NCBI GenBank assembly: GCA_963621245.1
Contig: CAVFCW010000001.1
Coordinates: 62,001 to 126,000, forward strand
Direction of reading: 5' to 3'
From: SIG603 sp963621245
Lineage (GTDB): Bacteria; Bacillota; Clostridia; Oscillospirales; Acutalibacteraceae
Length of the DNA stretch: 64,000 nt
The translations under genes were made by a program, and so were the position numbers. The stretch's first letter is position 1; each line of letters opens with the position of its first letter. The notes beneath the pieces were generated by a model, which ran no database searches, was not told where the DNA came from, and saw only the letters and a program-made list of their open reading frames with translations. Positions 1 through 8,218 of this stretch are shown here, piece after piece.

Positions 1-830
1 TCCACGGCGTTTCTCGATTCCGAAACAACAGTTATGCAAGCGTTCTTGTCGGGATAAATAATGCAGAACTGGCCGTATTTTCCGTCCGCACGGAAAGAAT
101 TATCTGCGCCCCTCCAGAAAAGATAGCCGTAGCCGTAGCTTCCGTTATCCACCTGTTTGCGGCTTGCTTCTCGCACCCAATCCTCCGGTACAAGTCGTTT
201 GCCGCCGTAAACTCCGCCGTTCAAATATAGTTTACTGAACTTGTGCAGCTCATCGAGCGTGAGGAAAAGTCCGCCCGCACCGAAAGTTCTGCCAAGAGGA
301 TCAACCTCCCAAGTGGGCAAGCTTATTCCCATCGGCTCAAAAAGTCTCGGCATAAGATAGTGAACGAGATCCGTTCCGCTTCTTCTCTGAACCAAAATTC
401 CCGCAAGGTAGGGACCCGAGTTATTGTAGAGAAATTTTTCTCCCGGGAAAGAATCGAACTCCTGTTTTAAGGCAAGCTTAACCCAGTCTTTCTCCTCATA
501 GTAAGGTCTATTCTCACCCATTAAAAAGGGCTTTGCCTGACCCAAACTCATCGTGAGCAAATCTCGCACGGTCGCTTTTTGAAGATACGGAGAAATTTCA
601 TCGGGCAAATCATCCTTGAAAGCATCTGTAAGCGGCTCATCTATAGAGAGCAAGCCCTCTTTTTGTGCTATGCCTACTGCCGTGGATGTAAAGCTCTTGC
701 TTGCCGAGTACACATTTCTTCTGCAAGGCGGTTCGCTTGTGTATCTTGCAAGTACCTTTTCGTTCTGCTCGACTATAATGCCGAGAACTCTCATTTGTTC
801 CGCACGTGAAGTGAATTTTTCAATGTTCAT
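1..830 (-). CDS. Serine hydrolase, class C beta-lactamase/DD-peptidase-like (3' end outside window)
   Basis: The reading frame stays open from the ATG at 830 to the window edge, giving the first 276 residues. It carries the two hallmarks of the beta-lactamase/transpeptidase-like superfamily: a SASK tetrad at residues 42-45 (S-x-x-K, nucleophile and base) and YNN at 135-137 (Y-x-N). The third motif (HxG or KTG) would lie beyond the edge. There is no signal peptide, so the protein is probably a cytoplasmic esterase-like member (EstB/AmpC fold), not a secreted resistance enzyme. The start is chosen because an AGGCG site lies about five bases upstream and the terminator of the next gene ends just before it. 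The substrate cannot be told from the sequence. Confidence 0.8.
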   Translation of the reverse strand, partial: MNIEKFTSRAEQMRVLGIIVEQNEKVLARYTSEPPCRRNVYSASKSFTSTAVGIAQKEGLLSIDEPLTDAFKDDLPDEISPYLQKATVRDLLTMSLGQAKPFLMGENRPYYEEKDWVKLALKQEFDSFPGEKFLYNNSGPYLAGILVQRRSGTDLVHYLMPRLFEPMGISLPTWEVDPLGRTFGAGGLFLTLDELHKFSKLYLNGGVYGGKRLVPEDWVREASRKQVDNGSYGYGYLFWRGADNSFRADGKYGQFCIIYPDKNACITVVSESRNAV

Positions 831-864
831 ATTTACGCCTACTTTCTTTTTATTTCAAATTATT

Positions 865-895
865 CCGAAAAAGGGGCAATGCACTTTGCCCCTTT
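865..895 (-). terminator. Intrinsic terminator after the tandem-TPM gene
   Basis: On the minus strand, AAAGGGGCAA pairs with TTGCCCCTTT around a six-base loop and is followed by five T. It sits 17 bases past the stop of the TPM gene and separates it from the serine hydrolase. Confidence 0.85.
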
Positions 896-911
896 ACGCC
901 AAAATATAAAA

Positions 912-2387
912 TCAGAAACTTCTTCCGCCGCCGGAATGGCTCGAACCGCCACCGCCTGAGAATCCGCCGCTGAAATGCGAGCCGCCGCCCGATGACGAAC
1001 TTGACTCGATTTTCTTTCTTGTGGTTGTTGTGTTGAGGTAAATGTCACGATTTCTTGTGAGGTCAAAGCTTGTCACGTATCTGTTAGCGTTAGTGGCTTT
1101 CTTGACGGTTCTCATCTTCAAAAGGCAAACAGCCATTACAATTACCGCCACAATCGCACCGCCCGTTGCACCGACAACAAGAGCGCCCTCAACATCGTCT
1201 GCAATAATAAGTCTCTTTCCCAAAAATACTGTCTCGGAGTTTTCAAAGAAGTTATTTACTCCCTTGTAGTATTCGTCGGCGTCGATTATGCATGACGATA
1301 GATCTGTCATCATTTTATCGAGATTTTCGTCAGATATTAAATTCTCGCAGTCTCCGAAATAGCTTATGGAAGTATTAAGATAATCGTCCGTTAAATTTAT
1401 ATACAGTATGGCGCCGCTGTAATTATCCCCAAAGCCGTAACCGTTGTAGTAATAATAGTCGGACTCATACTGAGTTGTATATTTCTCGCCGAGTATTCCG
1501 CAGTAGTAATCGTAAGAAGAATTTATTTCGTTCTCAGTAAGCACAACAAAATCATAGCCGTAATTTTCTTTCATCTCGCTTATTTTCGACTCGATTTGTG
1601 CCTCCTCTTTGTCTGTCAGAAGATCGGCGTCATCGATAAGTCTCGGTGCAGCATCGTCATGTTCTCTCACAAACGAAGCCGTGTCCTCGGGGTACCAGCT
1701 CGGAAAATCTGTGTGGTCAAGTGCAGCCGAAAGCATATTCTCGAGATTATCAAAGTAATCGAAAATTCCCGAAGAGTAATTTCCGTCACGCATATACGGC
1801 TCAAGGCGGTCGTCTATGCTGTTAACTGTCGATTCCGTCAAGAAGTTTTTGCAAGCTCCCGTTGCGCACGAGAACCAACCTCTTTTGTACTCGGTTAAAT
1901 TGACATAAAGAATTATTCCGTCAAAATCATCTCCCACGCCGTAGCCGTTGAAGTCGTAGAAATATCCCGAGTAATACTGTCGGTAATAATTGTAGTCTTC
2001 CGTGTCGTAATACTCGGAGAGATTATCGTAAAAATAATCGTTCACATCCTCATATACGTAGTCCTCGGAGAGAAAAACAAAATCGTAGCCGAATTTTTCT
2101 TTCATCTCGGCAAGCTTTTCTGCAAGTTCCTCACGCTCGTTTTCTGTGAAAATTCCCGCATAATCGACCACTCTTGCCGCATTGTCATTGTGAAAGCGTA
2201 CTAAATCGTCGGGGTCACCCTTGGGAAACCAATCGGGCGTTCCCTCGCCCGCATTTTGCGGCTTATCCTCCGGCCCAAGAACGGCATAGTTACTGCTCTC
2301 CTGAGCAAAGCAAGGCACAGAAAGGCCGAATATCATAACAAGCACAATAAGCAAACCGCATGTGCTTTTTAAAATCCGTTTATTCAT
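912..2387 (-). CDS. Secreted, membrane-anchored protein with two TPM domains and a Gly/Ser-rich tail
   Basis: 491 residues. A signal peptide (about residues 1-28, ending PCFA) is followed by two copies of the TPM/YgcG-type domain, about 72-220 and 247-390. Both begin with an R-(L/V)-(V/I)-D motif and a charged helix ending in (F/Y)GYDFV, and both contain a Tyr-rich stretch and an IILYVNL/AILYINL strand. One transmembrane helix (about 400-422) is followed by a short basic segment and a tail of SGGG and SHSGGG repeats, as in other YgcG-like proteins. The upstream gene is 18 bases away and encodes the zinc-ribbon protein, so the two form an operon; TPM and zinc-ribbon membrane proteins often neighbour each other in Bacillota. 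TPM domains have been linked to photosystem repair (TLP18.3) and phosphatase activity, but the role here is unknown. Confidence 0.85.
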   Translation of the reverse strand: MNKRILKSTCGLLIVLVMIFGLSVPCFAQESSNYAVLGPEDKPQNAGEGTPDWFPKGDPDDLVRFHNDNAARVVDYAGIFTENEREELAEKLAEMKEKFGYDFVFLSEDYVYEDVNDYFYDNLSEYYDTEDYNYYRQYYSGYFYDFNGYGVGDDFDGIILYVNLTEYKRGWFSCATGACKNFLTESTVNSIDDRLEPYMRDGNYSSGIFDYFDNLENMLSAALDHTDFPSWYPEDTASFVREHDDAAPRLIDDADLLTDKEEAQIESKISEMKENYGYDFVVLTENEINSSYDYYCGILGEKYTTQYESDYYYYNGYGFGDNYSGAILYINLTDDYLNTSISYFGDCENLISDENLDKMMTDLSSCIIDADEYYKGVNNFFENSETVFLGKRLIIADDVEGALVVGATGGAIVAVIVMAVCLLKMRTVKKATNANRYVTSFDLTRNRDIYLNTTTTRKKIESSSSSGGGSHFSGGFSGGGGSSHSGGGRSF

Positions 2388-2405
2388 TGTATGTTTGCCC
2401 CCCTC

Positions 2406-3512
2406 TCACATAAAAAACAGCGTGATAATCGAAAGAATTGCCGTCACCGCCGCAAAAGATATTCCGCCGTAAGCGAATAGTCTTAGTTTGCTCTTTGGCA
2501 GAACGCCGACAATCTTTCCCGTCTGACCGTTAACCGCATAGGTGTATTTCTTTCCCATGTAGCTGTCATTGATGAGATAAACGGGGAAAAGAACATATTT
2601 CATATCGGCTTTTCTCAAGTTCATGTAGTTATCGAGAAGTCTCACGTTCACATAAGGGCCAGCCGTGCCCATAAGTGCTTCAACCGTGCTTTCTTCAATT
2701 CTCGCCACGGCTCTGTTTTTTAAATCCTCGGGTGTTTCGTCAAAAATATCAGCTAAAAATCCCGAGAGATATGCGTCCTTAAATTCCGTCAACTGCTTTG
2801 AATCAAACGGCTCTATGCTGTCCATTAAGTTATTATCCATCTTTTTGCTTGCGTCGACGGGAATATCTTTAAAGCACATAATTCCCCCTCTTTCGAGAAG
2901 ATAGTGGCTTGTCTCCGTAATCTCCCAGTCGCCCTTTCTGTGGGTTCTTATTATATCTCCCGTGAGGTTAACATCACCCTGCATCTCGCCGTCATAAAGC
3001 CAAAACGGAACGTAAATGCCCTGTATCTCCTCGATTTTATGCGCCGACAAAAATCCCTTTGGCAAAAGCGGTTTGCCCCTCAAAAACTTCTTTACGATGT
3101 CTTTCAAGCCGTCCTTTCCGAACGCAAACGGAATTATGGCGTCGGGCTTAAGCGCACCCGAAACCTTATCGGTCAAAATAACGTTGTTGTCGCAGTATGG
3201 GCATTTTGTAGCCGCCGTGGTAAGGTCTGCCATAATCTCTGCACCGCAGGACTCGCACACGTAAAGATTCTGTTCGCCGAGCTTTTCACGGTTAGCTTTA
3301 AAATCATTGAACGCCGCCCATCTGTCCCCTTCGTTTGCTTTTTTGTTTGAAGCGGCTTTTTTGCTTTCCTCGGTATTTTCTCCCGAATTGCCCACAAGCT
3401 CGTCAAGATCTATTTTTGTTCCGCAGAACTCACAAAACATCTGATGAGTTCCCGGAGCAAAAGATATCGGAGCGCCGCACGCGGGGCATTTATATTCATT
3501 TACACCTGCCAT
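2406..3512 (-). CDS. Zinc-ribbon protein with C-terminal membrane anchor
   Basis: 368 residues. The N terminus has a CPAC...CEFC zinc ribbon (about residues 9-35), then a charged linker, then a second CESC...CPYC ribbon (about 86-108). The central part has no motif I recognise. It ends in one hydrophobic helix (about 345-367), so the protein is probably a tail-anchored cytoplasmic protein. Database members are often labelled TFIIB-type zinc-ribbon or PriA-like, which describes only the ribbon. An AGGAGG site seven bases before the ATG supports the start. It is the first gene of a two-gene operon with the tandem-TPM protein. Function unknown. Confidence 0.8.
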   Translation of the reverse strand: MAGVNEYKCPACGAPISFAPGTHQMFCEFCGTKIDLDELVGNSGENTEESKKAASNKKANEGDRWAAFNDFKANREKLGEQNLYVCESCGAEIMADLTTAATKCPYCDNNVILTDKVSGALKPDAIIPFAFGKDGLKDIVKKFLRGKPLLPKGFLSAHKIEEIQGIYVPFWLYDGEMQGDVNLTGDIIRTHRKGDWEITETSHYLLERGGIMCFKDIPVDASKKMDNNLMDSIEPFDSKQLTEFKDAYLSGFLADIFDETPEDLKNRAVARIEESTVEALMGTAGPYVNVRLLDNYMNLRKADMKYVLFPVYLINDSYMGKKYTYAVNGQTGKIVGVLPKSKLRLFAYGGISFAAVTAILSIITLFFM

Positions 3513-3688
3513 TTTTAAACCTCCTGTTTAATTTTGAGCAAAAACAAATTTGTGTGTTAATTACAACAATATTGTACATTAAATCATTTGCTTTTGAAAT
3601 ACTTTTTATTCAATTTTCTCTTTATTGGTGCAAAATAAAACCTCACAAGCATTATAAATCACGGCTTGACGACCGATTTCAAATTAAC

Positions 3689-3717
3689 TTGTAAAAAGAG
3701 TATTCATCTGCTAAAAT
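3689..3717 (+). promoter_or_regulatory. Predicted sigma-70-type promoter of coaBC
   Basis: TTGTAA (3689-3694), a 17-base spacer and TAAAAT (3712-3717), 30 bases before the coaBC start, with no gene in between. Confidence 0.55.
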
Positions 3718-3747
3718 TTAATCATACAAAGCAAAGGAGACTGCTTT

Positions 3748-4953
3748 ATGAATAACAAAGGACAAAAGGTCGTCGTTCTCGGCGTTTCTTCGAGCATTGC
3801 GGCTTACAAGGCTGCAAACCTTTCTAGCATGCTTAGAAAAAGAGGGTATGACGTCCATGTTTTAATGACTGAAAACGCCACTAAATTTATTTCTCCGCTT
3901 GTGTTTGAGACGCTCACAAACAACCCGTGCGTTGTCGATCAGTTTTCGAGATCGGGAAAATACGAGGTTGAGCATGTTGCGCTCGCAAAAATGGCGGATG
4001 TGGTTTTGATAGCGCCCGCAACGGCAAATGTGATTGCAAAGCTTGCAAACGGACTTGCGGACGACGCTTTGACAACTCAGGTACTCGCCTGTACATGCAA
4101 AAAGCTTGTCGCACCCGCAATGAACACGAATATGTATCTCAATCCCGTAACTCAGGATAACCTGAAAAAGCTTGAAAATTACGGCTTCACCGTAATAACC
4201 CCAGCATCGGGACTTCTTGCTTGCCGTGACACCGGCATAGGAAAACTTCCCAACGAGAGTTTGCTTGCCGATTACGTAGACAAAGAGATTTTAAAGGAGC
4301 ACGACCTTATCGGCAAAAAGGTTGTGGTCACCGCCGGCGCAACGAGAGAATCGATTGACCCCGTGCGATTTATCACTAATCACTCGAGCGGAAAAATGGG
4401 CTTTTCACTTGCCAAAGAATATATGTTAAGGGGCGCAGACGTAACTTTGATTGCCGCCGCCAACACCCAGCCGGAATTAAACTTCGTCAACACCGTTAAA
4501 GTTGAATCGGCGGAAGACATGTTTAACGCCGTAACAAAGAACGCAGAAAACGCAGACATTATCATAAAAGCCGCCGCCGTTGCCGACTACACGCCAACCG
4601 AAACGGCAGACAACAAAATCAAGAAAAAAGACGGCGATATGTCAATTTCTCTCAAGCGAACGAAAGATATTCTCGCTTATCTCGGCGAACACAAAAAAGA
4701 CGGACAGTTTCTGTGCGGTTTTTCAATGGAGACGGAAAATCTCGTTGAAAACTCAAAGAAGAAACTTGCAAAAAAGAACGCCGATATGATAGTTGCAAAC
4801 AATCTCAAAGTTGACGGTGCGGGATTCGGAGTTGACACCAATGTGGTAACGCTTATCACCGCTGACAGCGTTAAGGAACTTCCCAAAATGACAAAAGCAG
4901 AGGTTTCGGCGGCAATAGCTGACGAAATAAAAAGACTTGCGGAAAATGTGTAA
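3748..4953 (+). CDS. coaBC: Bifunctional phosphopantothenoylcysteine decarboxylase / phosphopantothenate-cysteine ligase
   Basis: 401 residues, the usual length. The N-terminal half is the FMN-dependent decarboxylase (CoaC): GVSSSIAAYKA near residue 12, APAMNTNMY near 127, and the active-site loop LLACRDTGIGKLP near 160. The usual form of this loop is LACGxxGxGR, so an Arg replaces the first Gly, but the Cys is kept. The C-terminal half is the ligase (CoaB): VVVTAGATRESIDPVRFI near 193, the NHSSGKMG loop, and the KIKKK element near 293. It makes 4'-phosphopantetheine from phosphopantothenate and cysteine. An AAAGGAG site precedes the ATG. coaX, the pantothenate kinase, lies about 750 bases downstream, so the CoA pathway is clustered here. 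Its stop overlaps the start of tag. Confidence 0.95.
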   Translation: MNNKGQKVVVLGVSSSIAAYKAANLSSMLRKRGYDVHVLMTENATKFISPLVFETLTNNPCVVDQFSRSGKYEVEHVALAKMADVVLIAPATANVIAKLANGLADDALTTQVLACTCKKLVAPAMNTNMYLNPVTQDNLKKLENYGFTVITPASGLLACRDTGIGKLPNESLLADYVDKEILKEHDLIGKKVVVTAGATRESIDPVRFITNHSSGKMGFSLAKEYMLRGADVTLIAAANTQPELNFVNTVKVESAEDMFNAVTKNAENADIIIKAAAVADYTPTETADNKIKKKDGDMSISLKRTKDILAYLGEHKKDGQFLCGFSMETENLVENSKKKLAKKNADMIVANNLKVDGAGFGVDTNVVTLITADSVKELPKMTKAEVSAAIADEIKRLAENV

Positions 4954-5542
4954 ACAAGCTGAAAAATGCGATTGGTTCGCCGTGGGCGGAATCATGGAAA
5001 AATACCACGATGAGGAATGGGGAAATCCCGAACACGATGATAAAAAGCTGTTTGAATTTCTCATGCTCGAAAGCATGCAATGCGGCCTTTCTTGGACGAT
5101 AATCATGAAAAAGCGTCAGGCTTTGAGCGAGGCGTTTGACGGCTGGAACTTTGAGAAAATCGCAAAGTACGACGAAAACAAGCTACAGGAAATAATCGCT
5201 TATCCGAATATGCTAAAATCCATGCCGAAGATAAAAGCAATGGTAGTGAACGCAAAAGCCTTTATAAAAATCCGTGAGGAATTCGGCTCTTTCGATTCTT
5301 ACCTTTGGGCTTACACGGGCGGAAAAGTTCTCGTTTACAGACAGAACCAAATTAAAATGCCCGCACAAAACGAACTCTCCGAAAAAATCGCAAAGGATCT
5401 CAAAAAGCGTGGCTTTAAATATCTCGGTGCCGTGACCGTCTATTCGTTTCTTCAGGCGGTGGGCGTTATCAACGATCACGCCGAAAAATGCTTCCGCTAC
5501 AAGGAAATAATCGACAACTATGAGGTAGAATTTATCGGCTAA
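4946..5542 (+). CDS. tag: DNA-3-methyladenine glycosylase I
   Basis: 198 residues. It removes 3-methyladenine from alkylated DNA in base-excision repair. The family zinc ligands are visible: a Cys near the N terminus (KCDW), His in KYHDEEWG, and His and Cys in NDHAEKC near the C terminus. The conserved LESMQCGLSW and KKRGFKYLG segments match E. coli Tag. The ATG at 4946 overlaps the coaBC stop by eight bases (ATGTGTAA), suggesting translational coupling. A TTG three codons upstream would add MRK but has no better ribosome site. Pairing of a repair gene with coaBC is probably just operon neighbourhood. Confidence 0.93.
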   Translation: MCKQAEKCDWFAVGGIMEKYHDEEWGNPEHDDKKLFEFLMLESMQCGLSWTIIMKKRQALSEAFDGWNFEKIAKYDENKLQEIIAYPNMLKSMPKIKAMVVNAKAFIKIREEFGSFDSYLWAYTGGKVLVYRQNQIKMPAQNELSEKIAKDLKKRGFKYLGAVTVYSFLQAVGVINDHAEKCFRYKEIIDNYEVEFIG

Positions 5543-5614
5543 ACGGCAAAAAAGCAAAATGTGCCGTAATACAAGCGCGATACATAATGTATAATTTATT
5601 CTTATCTCAAACTG

Positions 5615-5643
5615 TTGACTATCACCGCCAAAATCTTTAAAAT
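5615..5643 (+). promoter_or_regulatory. Predicted promoter of coaX
   Basis: TTGACT (5615-5620), a 17-base spacer and TAAAAT (5638-5643), 60 bases before the coaX start. Confidence 0.6.
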
Positions 5644-5702
5644 ATCGATAGCAGAAACATCTAAAACCTAAGTACAGATTTTAACTGAAAGGAATGAGCT
5701 TC

Positions 5703-6473
5703 ATGCTGCTTGCTATCGATATCGGAAATACCAACATTGTTCTCGGCGCCGTCAAGGAAAACGGCGAGGTTCTCTCAATGTCGCGCCTTCGCACCGACCA
5801 CAACCTCACCGCCGACGAATACGCAATCAAAATCAAAGCGCTTCTCGACCTCAAGCGCATAAAACCCGAGGACATCTCGGACGCAATTATTTCTTCCGTT
5901 GTTCCTCCCGTTACAGGTCACGTTAAAAGAGCGATTAAACTTTTCATCGGCAAACCGCCGCTTGTCGTAGGCCCCGGAATAAAAACAGGACTTAATATTC
6001 TCATCGACAACCCCGCTCAGCTCGGCTCCGACCTCGTGGTTGACGCCGTTGCCGTAACGGAGCAGTACGATTTGCCCGCCGTTGTTATCGATATGGGCAC
6101 AGCCACCACGCTCTCCGTTGTGGACAAGGGCGGAAAATATTTGGGAGGCATGATTATGCCCGGCCCGAATTCTTCGCTTGAGGCACTTGCACTTCACGCC
6201 GCACAGTTGCCAAGCATAAGCATTGAAGAGCCCGCTTGCTTAATCGGCAAAAACACAGTCGACTGTATGCGCTCAGGCGTTGCGATAGGTCATGCCGCCG
6301 CTATTGACGGAATGATTACCCGTGTTGAAAAAGAGCTCGGCAAAAAGGTAAACGTGGTTGCTACCGGCGGACTTTCTTCCGTTATTCTCCCCTACTGCAA
6401 CCGTGAGATTATCTATGATGACGATTTGCTTTTGAAGGGTCTTTATTTTATTTATAAGAAAAATAAGAAATAA
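5703..6473 (+). CDS. coaX: Type III pantothenate kinase
   Basis: 256 residues. It phosphorylates pantothenate, the first step of CoA synthesis; type III enzymes belong to the ASKHA fold and need a monovalent cation. Visible motifs are the phosphate-binding DIGNTN at residues 5-10, GSDLVVDAVAV near 105, and VVIDMGTATT near 125 (second phosphate loop). The start at 5703 is preferred over the ATG at 5694: the family begins MLLAIDIGNTN, and the AAGGA site lies 10 bases before 5703 but only one base before 5694. It has its own promoter and terminator. The decarboxylase/ligase of the same pathway is encoded just upstream. Confidence 0.95.
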   Translation: MLLAIDIGNTNIVLGAVKENGEVLSMSRLRTDHNLTADEYAIKIKALLDLKRIKPEDISDAIISSVVPPVTGHVKRAIKLFIGKPPLVVGPGIKTGLNILIDNPAQLGSDLVVDAVAVTEQYDLPAVVIDMGTATTLSVVDKGGKYLGGMIMPGPNSSLEALALHAAQLPSISIEEPACLIGKNTVDCMRSGVAIGHAAAIDGMITRVEKELGKKVNVVATGGLSSVILPYCNREIIYDDDLLLKGLYFIYKKNKK

Positions 6474-6475
6474 AA

Positions 6476-6510
6476 TTCGACCGCGGCTTTATCAGCTGCG
6501 GTCTTTTTTG
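6476..6510 (+). terminator. Intrinsic terminator after coaX
   Basis: GACCGCgGC and GCtGCGGTC form a stem around a seven-base loop, followed by six T. It begins a few bases after the coaX stop. Confidence 0.9.
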
Positions 6511-6553
6511 CAGGAAAACAGAGCCATTCTTGCGTTTTGAGAGAATCTCAAGC

Positions 6554-6582
6554 TTGATTATTGGGCTTAAGAATAGTATAAT
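6554..6582 (+). promoter_or_regulatory. Predicted promoter of the esterase/ATP-grasp operon
   Basis: TTGATT (6554-6559), a 17-base spacer and TATAAT (6577-6582), 41 bases before the first esterase gene. Confidence 0.7.
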
Positions 6583-6623
6583 TATAGAATATCTTAGCAA
6601 AGTAAAGTGATAAAGGAAAATTT

Positions 6624-7388
6624 ATGGTAGAAATTTGGACCGAAAACTATCCCGCCGTAACAGGCGAAGAAGAAAGAAAGGTTTACATTTATCTTCCGAC
6701 CGACTATGAAGCATCGAGATACAAAAGCTATCCCGTACTTTATATGTTTGACGGACAGAATGTTTTTTTTGACGAAGAATCGACGTTCGGCAGAAGCTGG
6801 CGAATGGGAGATTTTCTCGATTACACAGACACGCAGCTTATTGTGGTTGCTGTCGAATGCAGCCGCTCAAGCGACAACGAGAGACTTTCGGAGTATACGC
6901 CCTTCACCTTTGAGGACCCCGAGTACGGTCACCGTGACGCAAGAGGCGACATCACGATAAACTGGATTATAGACGAGCTTATGCCGAAAATTAACGAAAA
7001 TTTCCGCACGTTTCCCAACCGTGAGAACACATTTATAATGGGTTCGAGCATGGGCGGACTTATGAGTCTTTATGCGGTACTCGAGCATAACGATATTTTC
7101 GGCGCATGTGCGGCTCTCTCGCCGAGCATAGAGCTTGTCGAAAAGCAAATCAACGAGTATGTAAACAAGTGCAAAATCAAAAACGATACGGTTATTTATA
7201 TGGACTATGGCACCGAAGAGGCTAAGGATTACCCCGGAGTACTCAAAAGCTTTTCAAGGCTTGCCGCAAAACTAACGGCTAAAGACATCATGGTTACCAT
7301 GAGAATTATCCCCTATGCGCCTCACAGCGAGGAAAGCTGGGAAAAACAGATTCCCTTTGCCGTCAGCACGCTCCTTTACGAGCCGTAA
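6624..7388 (+). CDS. Alpha/beta-hydrolase-fold esterase (PF00756-type), first of pair
   Basis: 254 residues, cytoplasmic (no signal peptide). It has the esterase D/Fes-like fold: YIYLPTDYEA and PVLYMFDGQN near the N terminus, the nucleophile elbow GSSMGG with Ser142, and a likely catalytic His near residue 235 in APHSEESW. It is the first gene of a three-gene unit with a second, divergent esterase (39 bases downstream) and an ATP-grasp enzyme; a promoter precedes it and a terminator follows the third gene. Relatives include enterobactin esterases, feruloyl/acetyl esterases and acyltransferases. Nothing in the sequence fixes the substrate. Confidence 0.85.
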   Translation: MVEIWTENYPAVTGEEERKVYIYLPTDYEASRYKSYPVLYMFDGQNVFFDEESTFGRSWRMGDFLDYTDTQLIVVAVECSRSSDNERLSEYTPFTFEDPEYGHRDARGDITINWIIDELMPKINENFRTFPNRENTFIMGSSMGGLMSLYAVLEHNDIFGACAALSPSIELVEKQINEYVNKCKIKNDTVIYMDYGTEEAKDYPGVLKSFSRLAAKLTAKDIMVTMRIIPYAPHSEESWEKQIPFAVSTLLYEP

Positions 7389-7426
7389 AAATAAAAAGTA
7401 AAAACTAAAATATATTGAGGTATTTT

Positions 7427-8182
7427 ATGGAAACAGCTTACTACAAAAACTACAGCCCGACTCTCGGCAGAGACATGGAAATCAAAGTCTACGGTCATGC
7501 GGGCAGACCCGTTCTCTTCATTCCCTGTCAGGACGGAAGATTTTTCGATTTTGAAAACTTCAAGATGACTGACACGCTCTCCCCGTGGATTGACAGCGGC
7601 GAAATTTTCGTTGTATCGGTTGACACAATCGACAGAGAAACATGGTCTGATAAAAACGGCGACCCCTACTGGCGTGCAAGACTTTACGAGAACTGGGTTC
7701 AGTACCTTTGCGGTGAGGTCGTGCCTTTCGCACAGCAAAGAGCAATGGAGAGAAACGGCTGGGACAAAGCCCCCGGCGTAATTCCTTTCGGATGTTCTCT
7801 CGGTGCAACTCACGCCGTGAACCTTTACCTTCGCAGACCCGATATTTTTGACGGCTGTCTTGCTCTTAGCGGAATTTACACCGCAGATTACGGCTTTGAC
7901 GGCTACATGGACGATGTTGTCTATCAGAATTCACCCGTCGATTACATGCGCGGTATGAGTGCCGATCACCCCTACATCGGAATTTACAACTCAAAGAGAG
8001 CGGTCATCTGCTGCGGACAGGGACCTTGGGAACAGCCCGACACCACAAAGGAGCTCAAGTATCAGTTTGAGCGACTCGGCATCAACATTTGGGTTGACCT
8101 TTGGGGCTTCGACGTTCAGCACGATTGGTGCTGGTGGTACAAGCAGGCGGAGTATTTCATGCCGTATCTGCTCGGTAAATAA
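7427..8182 (+). CDS. Alpha/beta-hydrolase-fold esterase, second of pair
   Basis: 251 residues, cytoplasmic. It starts METAYYKNYSPTLGRDMEIK and has the nucleophile elbow GCSLGA with Ser124 and a probable catalytic His in VQHDWCWWYKQ near the C terminus. It is unusually rich in aromatic residues. The ATG at 7427 has a TGAGG site six bases upstream; a TTG at 7415 within that site is rejected. It is the middle gene of the esterase/esterase/ATP-grasp unit. It shares the fold with the first esterase but little sequence, so the two probably act on different substrates or steps. Function unknown. Confidence 0.85.
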   Translation: METAYYKNYSPTLGRDMEIKVYGHAGRPVLFIPCQDGRFFDFENFKMTDTLSPWIDSGEIFVVSVDTIDRETWSDKNGDPYWRARLYENWVQYLCGEVVPFAQQRAMERNGWDKAPGVIPFGCSLGATHAVNLYLRRPDIFDGCLALSGIYTADYGFDGYMDDVVYQNSPVDYMRGMSADHPYIGIYNSKRAVICCGQGPWEQPDTTKELKYQFERLGINIWVDLWGFDVQHDWCWWYKQAEYFMPYLLGK

Positions 8183-8218
8183 GAACTTTAAGCGCAAGCT
8201 TTAGGAAGGAAAGAATAT

